The notes beneath the pieces were generated by a model that saw only the letters and a program-made list of their open reading frames with translations, had not been told where the DNA came from and made no database searches. A stretch of DNA of 45,455 nucleotides from the NCBI RefSeq assembly GCF_016342785.1, contig NZ_JAEINH010000014.1, positions 1 to 45,455 on the forward strand. The letters run 5' to 3'. Each line of letters opens with the position of its first letter. Position 1 is the stretch's first letter. Positions 35,421-42,890 of the stretch are shown one piece after another. Origin of the DNA: Sanguibacter suaedae. GTDB lineage: Bacteria > Actinomycetota > Actinomycetes > Actinomycetales > Cellulomonadaceae. Both the position numbers and the translations under genes were made by a program.

Positions 35421-36457
35421 GCTCGACCCTGGCACTCACCGTGGGCGTCCTGCTGCTCGCGGCGAACGCCTTCTTCGTCGGCGCGGAGTTCGCGGTGATC
35501 TCGGCCCGCCGGAGCTCGGTCGAGCCCCTGGCGGCCGCGGGGAACAAGGCCGCCAGGACCGTGCTCTGGGCCATGGAGCACGTCTCGCTCATGCTCGCGT
35601 GCGCCCAGCTCGGGGTGACCGTCTGCTCCATCGGGCTCGGTGTCATCGCGGAGCCTGCCCTGGCGCACCTCATCGAGGGCCCCCTCGAGGCTCTCGGGGT
35701 CGGCCCGGCGCTGGTCCACCCGATCGCCTTCGTGCTGGCCCTGGCGATCGTGGTGTACCTGCACGTGGTGCTCGGCGAGATGGTCCCCAAGAACCTCTCC
35801 GTCGCGGGTCCGGACCGCGCTGTCCTGTGGTTCGGGCCGCCGCTGGTCCTCGTGGGGCGCCTCCTGCGTCCGGTCATCGTCTCCCTCAACTGGGTCGCCA
35901 ACCACATGGTGCGGCTCTCGGGCGTGGAACCCAAGGACGAGGTCGTGTCCGCCTTCACGGCCGAGGAGGTGCAGTCGATCCTCGAGCACTCGCGCGCTCA
36001 CGGTGCTCTCGTGGACGAGCAGGGACTCCTCGCGGGTGCGATCGAGTTCTCGGAGAGGACGGCCGCGGACGTCATGGTGCCCGTGCCCGACCTCGTGCCG
36101 CTGGTCGCGGGGTGCACCCCGGGCGAGGTCGAGCGGCTCGTCGCGCGCACCGGGTACAGCCGGTTCCCGGTGACCGACGACCTCGGTGACCTCGTCGGGT
36201 ACCTCCATCTCAAGGACGTGCTCTTCGCGGGGGACGACCAGCGCGACGTCCCGCTCCAGGCGTGGCGCGTCAGGGCTCTGGCCGAGGCTGCTCCCGGTGA
36301 CGGGGTGGAGTCGGTGCTCAGGGCCATGCAGAGGTCCGGTGCCCACCTGGCGAGAGTGTGGGACGGGTCACAGGTGCTCGGGGTAGTGTTCCTCGAGGAC
36401 ATCCTCGAGGAGCTCGTCGGGGAGGTCCGGGACGCGATGCAGCGCAAGGTGCGGTGA
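35417..36457 (+). CDS. CNNM/CBS membrane protein lacking the CorC_HlyC domain
   Basis: 346 residues. CNNM domain (LALTVGVLLLAANAFFVGAEFAVISARRSSVEPLAAAG, VYLHVVLGEMVPKNLSVAG) and CBS pair (VMVPVPDLVPLVAGCTPGE, SRFPVTDDLGDLVGYLHLKDVL, VLGVVFLEDILEELVGEV). The C-terminal CorC_HlyC domain of the neighbour is absent, so it ends shortly after the second CBS motif. ATG overlaps the previous stop (ATGA). Tandem long/short pairs are common in Actinobacteria and may form heteromers, which is inference. After its stop, bases up to 36570 show no gene. Confidence 0.9.
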   Translation: MSSTLALTVGVLLLAANAFFVGAEFAVISARRSSVEPLAAAGNKAARTVLWAMEHVSLMLACAQLGVTVCSIGLGVIAEPALAHLIEGPLEALGVGPALVHPIAFVLALAIVVYLHVVLGEMVPKNLSVAGPDRAVLWFGPPLVLVGRLLRPVIVSLNWVANHMVRLSGVEPKDEVVSAFTAEEVQSILEHSRAHGALVDEQGLLAGAIEFSERTAADVMVPVPDLVPLVAGCTPGEVERLVARTGYSRFPVTDDLGDLVGYLHLKDVLFAGDDQRDVPLQAWRVRALAEAAPGDGVESVLRAMQRSGAHLARVWDGSQVLGVVFLEDILEELVGEVRDAMQRKVR

Positions 36458-36570
36458 CCTGGGGTTTCGACGTGTGTCGCCCGCCCCGGAGCCGCTCCCG
36501 TCACGGGTCCGTGCCGACGGCGCGGGCAGGCGGGTCCTAGCGGCGGGGGCCGCGTCTCACCGACCGAGGG

Positions 36571-36599
36571 TTGGAATGTCACCGATCCTTCGTTACTCT
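36571..36599 (+). promoter_or_regulatory. Promoter of the M15 peptidase gene
   Basis: -35 TTGGAA (36571-36576), 17-nt spacer, -10 TACTCT (36594-36599). It is the clearest housekeeping-type promoter in the window. The leader would be about 110 nt to the preferred GTG and contains a short hairpin (GTCCT-TCCGAT-AGGAC, 36633-36648). Confidence 0.55.
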
Positions 36600-36719
36600 T
36601 TTGTGATATCGCTGCGGTCTTGATGGGTTCCCGTCCTTCCGATAGGACAGGTGAGCATCGAGGCCGCTCTCTCTGCCAGGTCCGCACGGGACCGGGGCTC
36701 GTCGACGTACGGAGGTGTC

Positions 36720-38009
36720 GTGGAACGGAACAGCAGTGGTCAGCCGGGTGAAGCGCTGCCCTCGCGGCGCGCCCTCCGTGAGGCTGCCGAGCTCGAGGCG
36801 AGGCGCTCGCGCTCCCTCCGTGCTGTCCTTCCCGCCCGTCCGCCCGTGACGCAGAGCCACGACGTCCCGCAGGTCGAGAGCCGCCCGGAGAGCCCGACGC
36901 GTGCGGCCGTGGTCCGGTCGGTGCCTGCGGTGGAGCCGGACGTCCCTGTGGCACCCCAGCGTGCTGCCGTCGCCCACCCCGCGTCCGAGCCGGGCGTGAC
37001 CCCTCCGGCCTTCCGGCGCTCGGCCCCGGCCACCGTGACGAGCCCGCGCCCCGAGAGGCTGCTCCACACCGCGGTCGCCCCGGCCGGCACGCGTGCCGAG
37101 ACCACGACGGTGCTGCCCGCGGTCGCCGCCCTCGCCGTCGTCCAGGACGACACCCGCCCTGCGGCCCCTCACCGGACCGGGACGGCCGAACGGTCCGTCG
37201 ACCGGCCCCAGCGACCTCGCGGAGGTTCCAAGGGCTCCGGCGCGGTGCGACGGGGCAAGACCACGGCGCAGCGGACCAAGACGTTGTCCCCGGGGCAGCG
37301 GTGGATCCCGCGTGCCGCGGTCCTCACGAGCCTCGCCGTCGCGACCATCGCCGTCCCGCTCAGCGCGGGCGCCGGTGGTGGGGGCGGGGAGAGCACGACG
37401 GTCCTCGCGGACGCGGAGGAGACCGCAGGCACGGCCATCGGGCCCAGCACGCTCCAGGTCGTCGGCAGCGCCGCCACGGACGCCGCTCCGCCGGAGAGCC
37501 TGGCCCAGGCCATCCCCGAGGAGCAGCGCACCGTCCAGGCAGCGAGCCGCTCCGAGATCCGGACGGCGCTCCCCGGGTGCGACATCAGCGTCGAGCCGTC
37601 GGGCACCAACGGCAACCTCGCCAAGAACACCCTCTGCGAGCTGTGGGGGACGGGCAACTACCTCCGCGCCGACGCGGCCGAGGCCATGGCCGCCCTCAAC
37701 CAGGCCTACGCCGCCGAGTTCGGCGGCAACATGTGCATCACGGACTCCTACCGGACGCTCGCCTCGCAGTACGCGGTGAAGAGCCAGAAGGGCGCGCTCG
37801 CGGCCACTCCCGGGAAGTCCGAGCACGGCTGGGGCCTCGCCGTCGACATCTGCCCCGAGTCCTACCAGGCCACGAGCAAGTGGAACTGGCTCAAGACCAA
37901 CGGCCCGCTCTTCGGCTGGGACAACCCCGCATGGGCGCGCGCCGGAGGCAGCGGCTCGTACGAGCCGTGGCACTGGGAGTTCACGACAGGCGTCGAGAAC
38001 AAGGGCTGA
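36720..38009 (+). CDS. Membrane-anchored M15 (VanY-like) D-Ala-D-Ala carboxypeptidase
   Basis: 429 residues from GTG 36720 (VERNSSGQPGEALPSRRALREA), with GGAGG at 36711-36715; GTG 36651 is an in-frame alternative. About 190 disordered, Pro/Arg-rich cytoplasmic residues precede a membrane segment (IPRAAVLTSLAVATIAVPLSAG). After an extracytoplasmic linker the VanY domain begins near CDISVEPSGTNGN. Zinc and catalytic residues are visible in SEHGWGLAVDI (His, Asp) and EPWHWEF (Glu, His). It probably trims pentapeptides in peptidoglycan. The long intracellular tail is unusual for a hydrolase. A 21-bp terminator follows. Confidence 0.88.
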   Translation: MERNSSGQPGEALPSRRALREAAELEARRSRSLRAVLPARPPVTQSHDVPQVESRPESPTRAAVVRSVPAVEPDVPVAPQRAAVAHPASEPGVTPPAFRRSAPATVTSPRPERLLHTAVAPAGTRAETTTVLPAVAALAVVQDDTRPAAPHRTGTAERSVDRPQRPRGGSKGSGAVRRGKTTAQRTKTLSPGQRWIPRAAVLTSLAVATIAVPLSAGAGGGGGESTTVLADAEETAGTAIGPSTLQVVGSAATDAAPPESLAQAIPEEQRTVQAASRSEIRTALPGCDISVEPSGTNGNLAKNTLCELWGTGNYLRADAAEAMAALNQAYAAEFGGNMCITDSYRTLASQYAVKSQKGALAATPGKSEHGWGLAVDICPESYQATSKWNWLKTNGPLFGWDNPAWARAGGSGSYEPWHWEFTTGVENKG

Positions 38010-38034
38010 GCCCCCCAGCAGCGATCGCCACGGA

Positions 38035-38082
38035 CGACGAGAAGGGCCCCGCACCTGTCACGGTGCGGGGCCCTTCTCGTCG
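38035..38082. terminator. Long bidirectional terminator, M15 peptidase / adhE
   Basis: A perfect 21-bp inverted repeat (arms 38035-38055 and 38062-38082) with TGTCAC loop and core GGGCCCCGCACC. It lies between convergent genes, 25 nt after one stop and 6 nt before the other. Confidence 0.88.
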
Positions 38083-38088
38083 CTCAGG

Positions 38089-40845
38089 TCAGCGCGCGGC
38101 CTTCTTCGCGCGGGCCGGCTTGGCGTCGGCCTCGGTGGCCTCCGGGGCGGACTCGGCCTCGGGTGCGGCCTCCGTCACGGCTGCACGCCCCGCCCGGACC
38201 TCGGCGAACGAGGTGCCGTAGTACGCGGCCTCCATGAGGGTCTTCATGTCCTCGAGCATCGGCATCCGCGGGTTCGCCGGTGCGCACTGGTCCTCGTAGG
38301 CGCCCATGGCCAGCTCGTCGAGGCGACCGATGAAGTCCGCCTCGCTGACACCCTGCGCCTGGAAGGACCGCGGGATCCCCACCTTGTCCCGGAGCTCCTC
38401 GATGGCCCGGGCGTAGGACTCCACGCCCTCCGCCGGGGTCGAGGCCGGCAGACCCAGGTGCTTGGCGATCTCCTGGAAGCGCTCGGGTGCGACGTAGTGC
38501 TCGTACTTGGGCCAGCTCGTGAGCTTGGACGGGACGGTCCCGTTGTAGCGGACCACGTGGGGCAGGTAGGTCGCGTTGGTGCGGCCGTGGATGAGGTGGA
38601 AGGCCGACCCCGTGACGTGCGCCATCGCGTGCACGATGCCGAGGAATGCGTTCCCGAAGGCCATGCCGGCGATGGTCGCCGCGTTGTGCATCTTCTCGCG
38701 GGCCTTGACGACAGTGTCCGCCGTGCTGCCCGGTCCACCGACCACCGAGGTCTCGATGTTCTCGAAGATCAGCTTGATGGCGTGGAGGCACAGGCCGTCG
38801 GTGAAGTCGTTGGCGTAGACGGAGACGAACGCCTCGGTCGCGTGGGTCAGGGCGTCGAAGCCGGAGTCCGCGGCGAGGAAGCCGGGCATCATGGCGGTGA
38901 GCGCCGGGTCGACGATCGCGACGGTCGGGGTGAGCGCGTAGTCCGCGAGCGGGTACTTCTTGCCCGTCGCCGGGTCGGTGATGACCGCGAAGGGCGTCAT
39001 CTCCGAGCCCGTGCCCGAGGTGGTCGGGATGCAGACGAGACTCGCCTTCTCGCCGAGGTCGGGGAACTTGAAGGCGCGCTTGCGGACGTCGAAGAACTTC
39101 TCCTTCATGTCGGCGAACTCGATCTCGGGGTGCTCGTAGAGCAGCCACATGACCTTCGCGGCGTCCATCGGGGAGCCGCCGCCGAGGGCGATGATCGTGT
39201 CGGGGTTGAAGTTGCGCATGAGCTCTGCGCCCTTCTGCACCGAGTCGACCGTCGGCTCCGGGAGGATGTCGTCGATGATCTGCAGGGCGATGCGCTCTCC
39301 GCGGCGGTTGAGGACGTCGAGGATCTTGTCCACGAAGCCGAGCTTGGTCATGGTCGAGTCGGTGACGACCGTGACCCGGGAGATGCCGCGCATGTCCGCG
39401 AGGTAGCGGATGGCGTTCGGCTCGAAGTACGTCTTCGCGGGGACCTTGAACCACTGCAAGTTGTTGTTCCTCCGACCGATGCGCTTGATGTTCACGAGGT
39501 TCACGGCCGACACGTTGTTGGAGACCGAGTTGTGGCCGTAGGAGCCGCAGCCGAGCGTGAGCGACGGGATGAACGCGTTGTAGATGTCGCCGATGCCGCC
39601 GAGGGAGCTCGGGGCGTTCGTGATGATGCGGACCGCCTTGACGCGGGAGCCGAACTCCTCGATGACCGCGGCGTCCTCGGAGTGGATGGAGCCGGAGTGG
39701 CCGAGGCCGTCGAACTCCACCATCTGCTCGGAGAGGCTGATCCCCTCCTCGGCGCCGTCGGCGCGGAGGACGGCGAGGACGGGGCAGAGCTTCTCGCGGG
39801 TGAGGGGCTCGTGCGGTCCGACGCCGGAGACCTCGGCGAGGATGATGGACGTCTCCTCGGGGACCGTGAAGCCGGCCTGCGCGGCGATCCATGCCGGCGA
39901 CTGCCCGACGACCTTGGCGTTGAGCCTCGCCTCGCCGCAGTTCTCCGAACCTGCCTGGACCCCGAAGATGTACTCCTCGAGGAGCGCCTTCTCGGCGGGC
40001 GTCGCCCGGTAGGCGTGGAGCGTGGCGAACTCCGCCATCGCCTCGTCGTAGAGCGGGGCGTCGAGGATGACGGCCTGCTCGGACGCGCAGATCATGCCGT
40101 TGTCGAAGGCCTTGGAGAGGACGACGTCGTTGACGGCCCGCTTGAGCTTCGCGGTGCGCTCGATGAAGGCGGGCACGTTGCCGGCACCGACGCCGAGGGC
40201 GGGCTTCCCGCAGGAGTAGGCGGCACGGACCATGGCGTTCCCGCCGGTGGCGAGGATGAGCGCGACGCCCGGGTGGTTCATGAGGAGGTTGGTGGCCTCG
40301 AGGGACGGGGTGGCGACCCACTGGATGCAGTCGGCCGGGGCGCCTGCTGCGACGGCCGCGTCGCGCACGACGCGGGCGGCGGCGACGGAGCACTCCTGGG
40401 CGGAGGGGTGGAAGCCGAAGACGATGGGGTTGCGGGTCTTGAGGGCGATGAGGGCCTTGAAGATCGCGGTCGAGGTGGGGTTGGTCACGGGGGTGACGCC
40501 GCAGATGACGCCGACGGGCTCGGCGATCTCGGTGATGCCGGTGAGCTCGTCGCGGTTGACGACGCCGACGGTCTTGAGCTTGAGCATCGAGTTGGTGACG
40601 TGCTCGCACGCGAAGATGTTCTTCACGGCCTTGTCCTCGAAGACGCCTCGGCCGGTCTCGCGGACGGCGTGGAGCGCGAGGTCCCCGTGCTGGTTGAGCG
40701 CTGCGACGGAGGCCTTCTTGACGATGTGGTCGATCTGCTCCTGGGTGAAGCTCGCGTACTCGGCGAGCGCGCCCTGCGCAGCGGTGACGAGCGTGTCGAT
40801 CTCCGTGGAGACCGACCTGCTGACGGTGCTGTCGGTGAGTGTCAT
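38089..40845 (-). CDS. adhE: Bifunctional acetaldehyde-CoA / alcohol dehydrogenase AdhE
   Basis: 918 residues from ATG 40845 (MTLTDSTVSRSVSTEIDTL), preceded by GAAGGGG; a further ATG at 40893 is less likely. The N-terminal half is the CoA-acylating aldehyde dehydrogenase, with active-site Cys in FDNGMICASEQAVI (about residue 252). The C-terminal half is an iron-dependent alcohol dehydrogenase: ALGGGSPMDAAKVMW, PTTSGTGSEMTPFAVITD, ADSGFDALTHATEAFVS and HAMAHVTGSAFHLIHG (metal ligands). It converts acetyl-CoA to ethanol and reoxidises NADH in fermentation. The last 35 residues are an Ala/Glu-rich tail outside the family core. An inverted repeat in its promoter suggests redox or cAMP control. 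Confidence 0.96.
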   Translation of the reverse strand: MTLTDSTVSRSVSTEIDTLVTAAQGALAEYASFTQEQIDHIVKKASVAALNQHGDLALHAVRETGRGVFEDKAVKNIFACEHVTNSMLKLKTVGVVNRDELTGITEIAEPVGVICGVTPVTNPTSTAIFKALIALKTRNPIVFGFHPSAQECSVAAARVVRDAAVAAGAPADCIQWVATPSLEATNLLMNHPGVALILATGGNAMVRAAYSCGKPALGVGAGNVPAFIERTAKLKRAVNDVVLSKAFDNGMICASEQAVILDAPLYDEAMAEFATLHAYRATPAEKALLEEYIFGVQAGSENCGEARLNAKVVGQSPAWIAAQAGFTVPEETSIILAEVSGVGPHEPLTREKLCPVLAVLRADGAEEGISLSEQMVEFDGLGHSGSIHSEDAAVIEEFGSRVKAVRIITNAPSSLGGIGDIYNAFIPSLTLGCGSYGHNSVSNNVSAVNLVNIKRIGRRNNNLQWFKVPAKTYFEPNAIRYLADMRGISRVTVVTDSTMTKLGFVDKILDVLNRRGERIALQIIDDILPEPTVDSVQKGAELMRNFNPDTIIALGGGSPMDAAKVMWLLYEHPEIEFADMKEKFFDVRKRAFKFPDLGEKASLVCIPTTSGTGSEMTPFAVITDPATGKKYPLADYALTPTVAIVDPALTAMMPGFLAADSGFDALTHATEAFVSVYANDFTDGLCLHAIKLIFENIETSVVGGPGSTADTVVKAREKMHNAATIAGMAFGNAFLGIVHAMAHVTGSAFHLIHGRTNATYLPHVVRYNGTVPSKLTSWPKYEHYVAPERFQEIAKHLGLPASTPAEGVESYARAIEELRDKVGIPRSFQAQGVSEADFIGRLDELAMGAYEDQCAPANPRMPMLEDMKTLMEAAYYGTSFAEVRAGRAAVTEAAPEAESAPEATEADAKPARAKKAAR

Positions 40846-40904
40846 GATGGCCCCTTCGTGGCTACCCGTGCTGTGGTCTGGTGTTGACTCCAACGCTATG
40901 GCTC

Positions 40905-40920
40905 TGTAACGGGCGTCACA
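40905..40920. promoter_or_regulatory. Rex- or CRP/GlxR-like operator upstream of adhE
   Basis: TGTAACGGGCGTCACA: arms TGTaACG / CGTcACA, one mismatch from a perfect inverted repeat. It fits TGTGA-N6-TCACA (CRP/GlxR) with one change and resembles actinobacterial Rex sites. A -10-like TAGCGT lies at 40898-40893 on the minus strand, so the site would overlap the -35 region. The remaining bases to the ogt start show no gene. Confidence 0.45.
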
Positions 40921-41090
40921 TGCGCCAAAGGTCCCATGTTTTGTGGCAGCCCAGAAGCGGCGTCGTCCCTGGTCAGGGCGTCGTGACGAAATGTGCCGGG
41001 CCTGACCTCACGAAGAAGGGCGCCCGGACGTCTACCTCGTGACAGGCCTCCTCGCGGGGCTGGAAGACTGGACGAGGACGAGGGAGGGCC

Positions 41091-41585
41091 ATGCGCAGGC
41101 ACACCGCAATCGAGTCACCCGTGGGCGTGCTCACAGCGGTCGCGGACGACGACGGGCTCTGCGGGCTCTTCATGGAGGGCGCGGCGCACCGACCGCCCTC
41201 GGCGGACTTCGGGGAGCGTGCCGACGTGGGGTTCGAGCACCTGCGGACCGAGCTCGACGAGTACTTCTCCGGCGAGCGGCAGGATTTCACCGTGACGGTC
41301 TCGGCCGTGGGGACGCCGTTCCGACGCAGGGTGTGGGCCCTGCTGCGCGCCATCCCCTACGGGCAGACGCGGACGTACGGAGACCTCGCGCGCGATCTCG
41401 GCGACCCCGGAGCGGTGCGGGCGGTGGGTGGCGCGAACGCGCGCAACCCCGTCTGCATCGTCGTGCCCTGCCACCGGGTCGTCGGTGCCGACGGATCGCT
41501 CACGGGGTTCGCGGGAGGAGTGGAGCGCAAGCTCCGGCTCCTCGCTCTCGAGGACCCGACCCGTGCGACCGCGACACTCTTCTGA
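41091..41585 (+). CDS. ogt: O6-methylguanine-DNA methyltransferase (first copy)
   Basis: 164 residues. Single-turnover alkyl acceptor: active-site Cys127 in VVPCHRVVG, Asn-hinge NARNP just before it, Arg-finger helix AVRAVGG, and the N-terminal strands SPVGVLTAVADDDGLCGLF. This is the compact Ogt type without an Ada regulatory domain. ATG 41091 is preceded by GAGGGAGGG. Its stop overlaps the ATG of the sigma factor gene (TGATG), so an operon with the next two genes is almost certain. Transcription start is not clear; no good promoter is visible in the 245-bp gap. Confidence 0.92.
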   Translation: MRRHTAIESPVGVLTAVADDDGLCGLFMEGAAHRPPSADFGERADVGFEHLRTELDEYFSGERQDFTVTVSAVGTPFRRRVWALLRAIPYGQTRTYGDLARDLGDPGAVRAVGGANARNPVCIVVPCHRVVGADGSLTGFAGGVERKLRLLALEDPTRATATLF

Positions 41586-42118
41586 TGCTCCCCTTCGACG
41601 TCGTCGTCTCCCTCCACGGCCCGGCCGTCCTGCGGATGTGCCGGGCGCTCGTCGGAGCGAGCGACGCGGAGGACGTGTGGTCGGAGACGTTCGTGTCCGC
41701 CCTCCGGGCGTACGCGGACCTGCAGCCCGGGTCCAACGTCGAGGCCTGGCTCGTCACCATCGCCCGCCGCCGGGCCGTCGACCACCTCCGCGCCGCGGGG
41801 AGACGGGCGCGACCGGTGGCGACCGTCCCCGACGCGGCCGCTCCGGCAGGCGCGGACCTCGCCGACCGTCTCGACCTGGTGTCCGCGGTGGCCTTGCTCC
41901 CGCCGAGGCAGCGTGAGTGCGTCGTCTACCACCACCTCGCGGGACTGCCGTACGCGGAGGTCGCCGAGGTCGTCGGCGGGACTGAGGCCGCCGCGCGGCG
42001 CGCCGCGAGCGACGGTATGAGGGCGCTGCGCGCCCTCCTCGGCGCCGCGCCGCCCGCCCGGCGTGACCCGTCCAGGTTCAGGACCGCAGTGGAGGAGGCC
42101 GACCATGACCGACGCTGA
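41585..42118 (+). CDS. ECF-type RNA polymerase sigma factor
   Basis: 177 residues. Region 2 (about 4-70): VVVSLHGPAVLRMCRALVGASDAEDVWSETFVSALRAYA, then NVEAWLVTIARRRAVDHLRAAGRR. Region 4 (about 98-152): LLPPRQRECVVYHHLAGLPYAEVAEVVGGTEAAARRAASDGMRAL. The Leu-Pro-x-x-x-Arg and Ala-Glu-Val-Ala patterns are typical ECF. No anti-sigma gene (ZAS, membrane) is next to it; instead it lies between two O6-alkylguanine methyltransferases. Both ends overlap neighbours: ATG on the first methyltransferase stop, and the second methyltransferase starts 13 nt before its stop. The ATG at 41585 fits length. Confidence 0.9.
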   Translation: MLPFDVVVSLHGPAVLRMCRALVGASDAEDVWSETFVSALRAYADLQPGSNVEAWLVTIARRRAVDHLRAAGRRARPVATVPDAAAPAGADLADRLDLVSAVALLPPRQRECVVYHHLAGLPYAEVAEVVGGTEAAARRAASDGMRALRALLGAAPPARRDPSRFRTAVEEADHDRR

Positions 42119-42731
42119 ACCGCACCCGCCCGTGACCGTCCCCGGCGTCCACGACGTCCCGGACTCCAGGCTCGTCGTCGAGGGCCGGCTCCGCGAGCGG
42201 CTCGCGCGCGACGCGCAGGCGCAGGGCGTCCTCGACGTCGCCTATCGCACGGTCGACACCCCCGTCGGTGAGCTGCTCGTCGCCGCCACCGAGGCGGGGG
42301 TCGTCCGCCTCGCGTTCGCGATCGAGGGGTTCGACTCGGTGCTCGACACCCTCGCCCGCCGTGTGAGCCCGCGCGTCCTGCGAGCTCCCGCGCGCCTCGA
42401 CCGGCTCGTCGTCGAGCTCGAGGAGTACCTCGCCGGACGTCGTCTCGCGTTCGACGTGCCCGTCGACCTGAGGCTCACCAGCGGATTCCGGCGCCAGGTG
42501 GTGACCCGCCTCCCCGAGATCCCCTACGGCAGCACTGCGAGCTACGCGGCCGTGGCGCGCTCCGCAGGCAGCCCGAGGGCCGTGCGCGCCGTCGGGACCG
42601 CGTGCGCCACGAACCCTCTTCCGCTCGTGATGCCCTGCCACCGCGTCGTGCGGTCCGACGGGGCGGCGGGCCGGTACGTCGGCGGTCCCGAGGCGAAGGT
42701 CTGGCTGCTCGGCCTCGAGCGCGGCCGCTGA
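42105..42731 (+). CDS. O6-alkylguanine-DNA methyltransferase with N-terminal extension (second copy)
   Basis: 208 residues. Residues about 48-208 are a complete methyltransferase with Cys178 in VMPCHRVVRSDG, Asn-hinge CATNP and helix AVRAVGT. The N-terminal about 47 residues (PPVTVPGVHDVPDSRLVVEGRLRERLARDAQAQGVLDVAYR) form an extra helical segment absent from the first copy. GGAGGAGG precedes ATG 42105, which lies inside the end of the sigma gene. I recognise similar sigma-methyltransferase pairs in other Micrococcales, where this copy is the second gene. An anti-sigma or sensor role for the extension is a hypothesis only. Confidence 0.9.
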   Translation: MTDAEPHPPVTVPGVHDVPDSRLVVEGRLRERLARDAQAQGVLDVAYRTVDTPVGELLVAATEAGVVRLAFAIEGFDSVLDTLARRVSPRVLRAPARLDRLVVELEEYLAGRRLAFDVPVDLRLTSGFRRQVVTRLPEIPYGSTASYAAVARSAGSPRAVRAVGTACATNPLPLVMPCHRVVRSDGAAGRYVGGPEAKVWLLGLERGR

Positions 42732-42890
42732 CCGCCCGGGACGCGCGCCGACCGTGTTCGCAGCCAGTTCTCCTCCTTGTCGTCTCCGGTCCACCTTTCA
42801 CCCCTACGGTGCTCGAGGCGCACCCCGACCGCCACGCACCGTCGGGACCGATCGCCGCCCCACAGCGCGGCGAGAAGCTGGAGTCACCCT

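Noticed and set aside
36573-36594. GGAAT...GTT resembling a sigma-R promoter before the M15 peptidase
   Set aside because: The spacer is only 14 nt instead of 18. The same bases fit a -35/-10 pair with a 17-nt spacer better.
36600-36719. Possible c-di-AMP (ydaO-type) riboswitch before the M15 peptidase
   Set aside because: Such switches do precede wall hydrolases in Actinobacteria, but I could not find the conserved core motifs or the expected stems in this 120-nt leader.
38458-40887. An 809-codon open frame antisense to adhE
   Set aside because: Shadow frame of a high-GC gene. The adhE motifs on the other strand are complete.
42783-42810. PHO-box-like repeats (GTCCACC, TTTCACC) upstream of the phosphatase gene
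   Set aside because: The two units are adjacent rather than at the 11-bp period of known actinobacterial PHO boxes, and both differ from GTTCACC.
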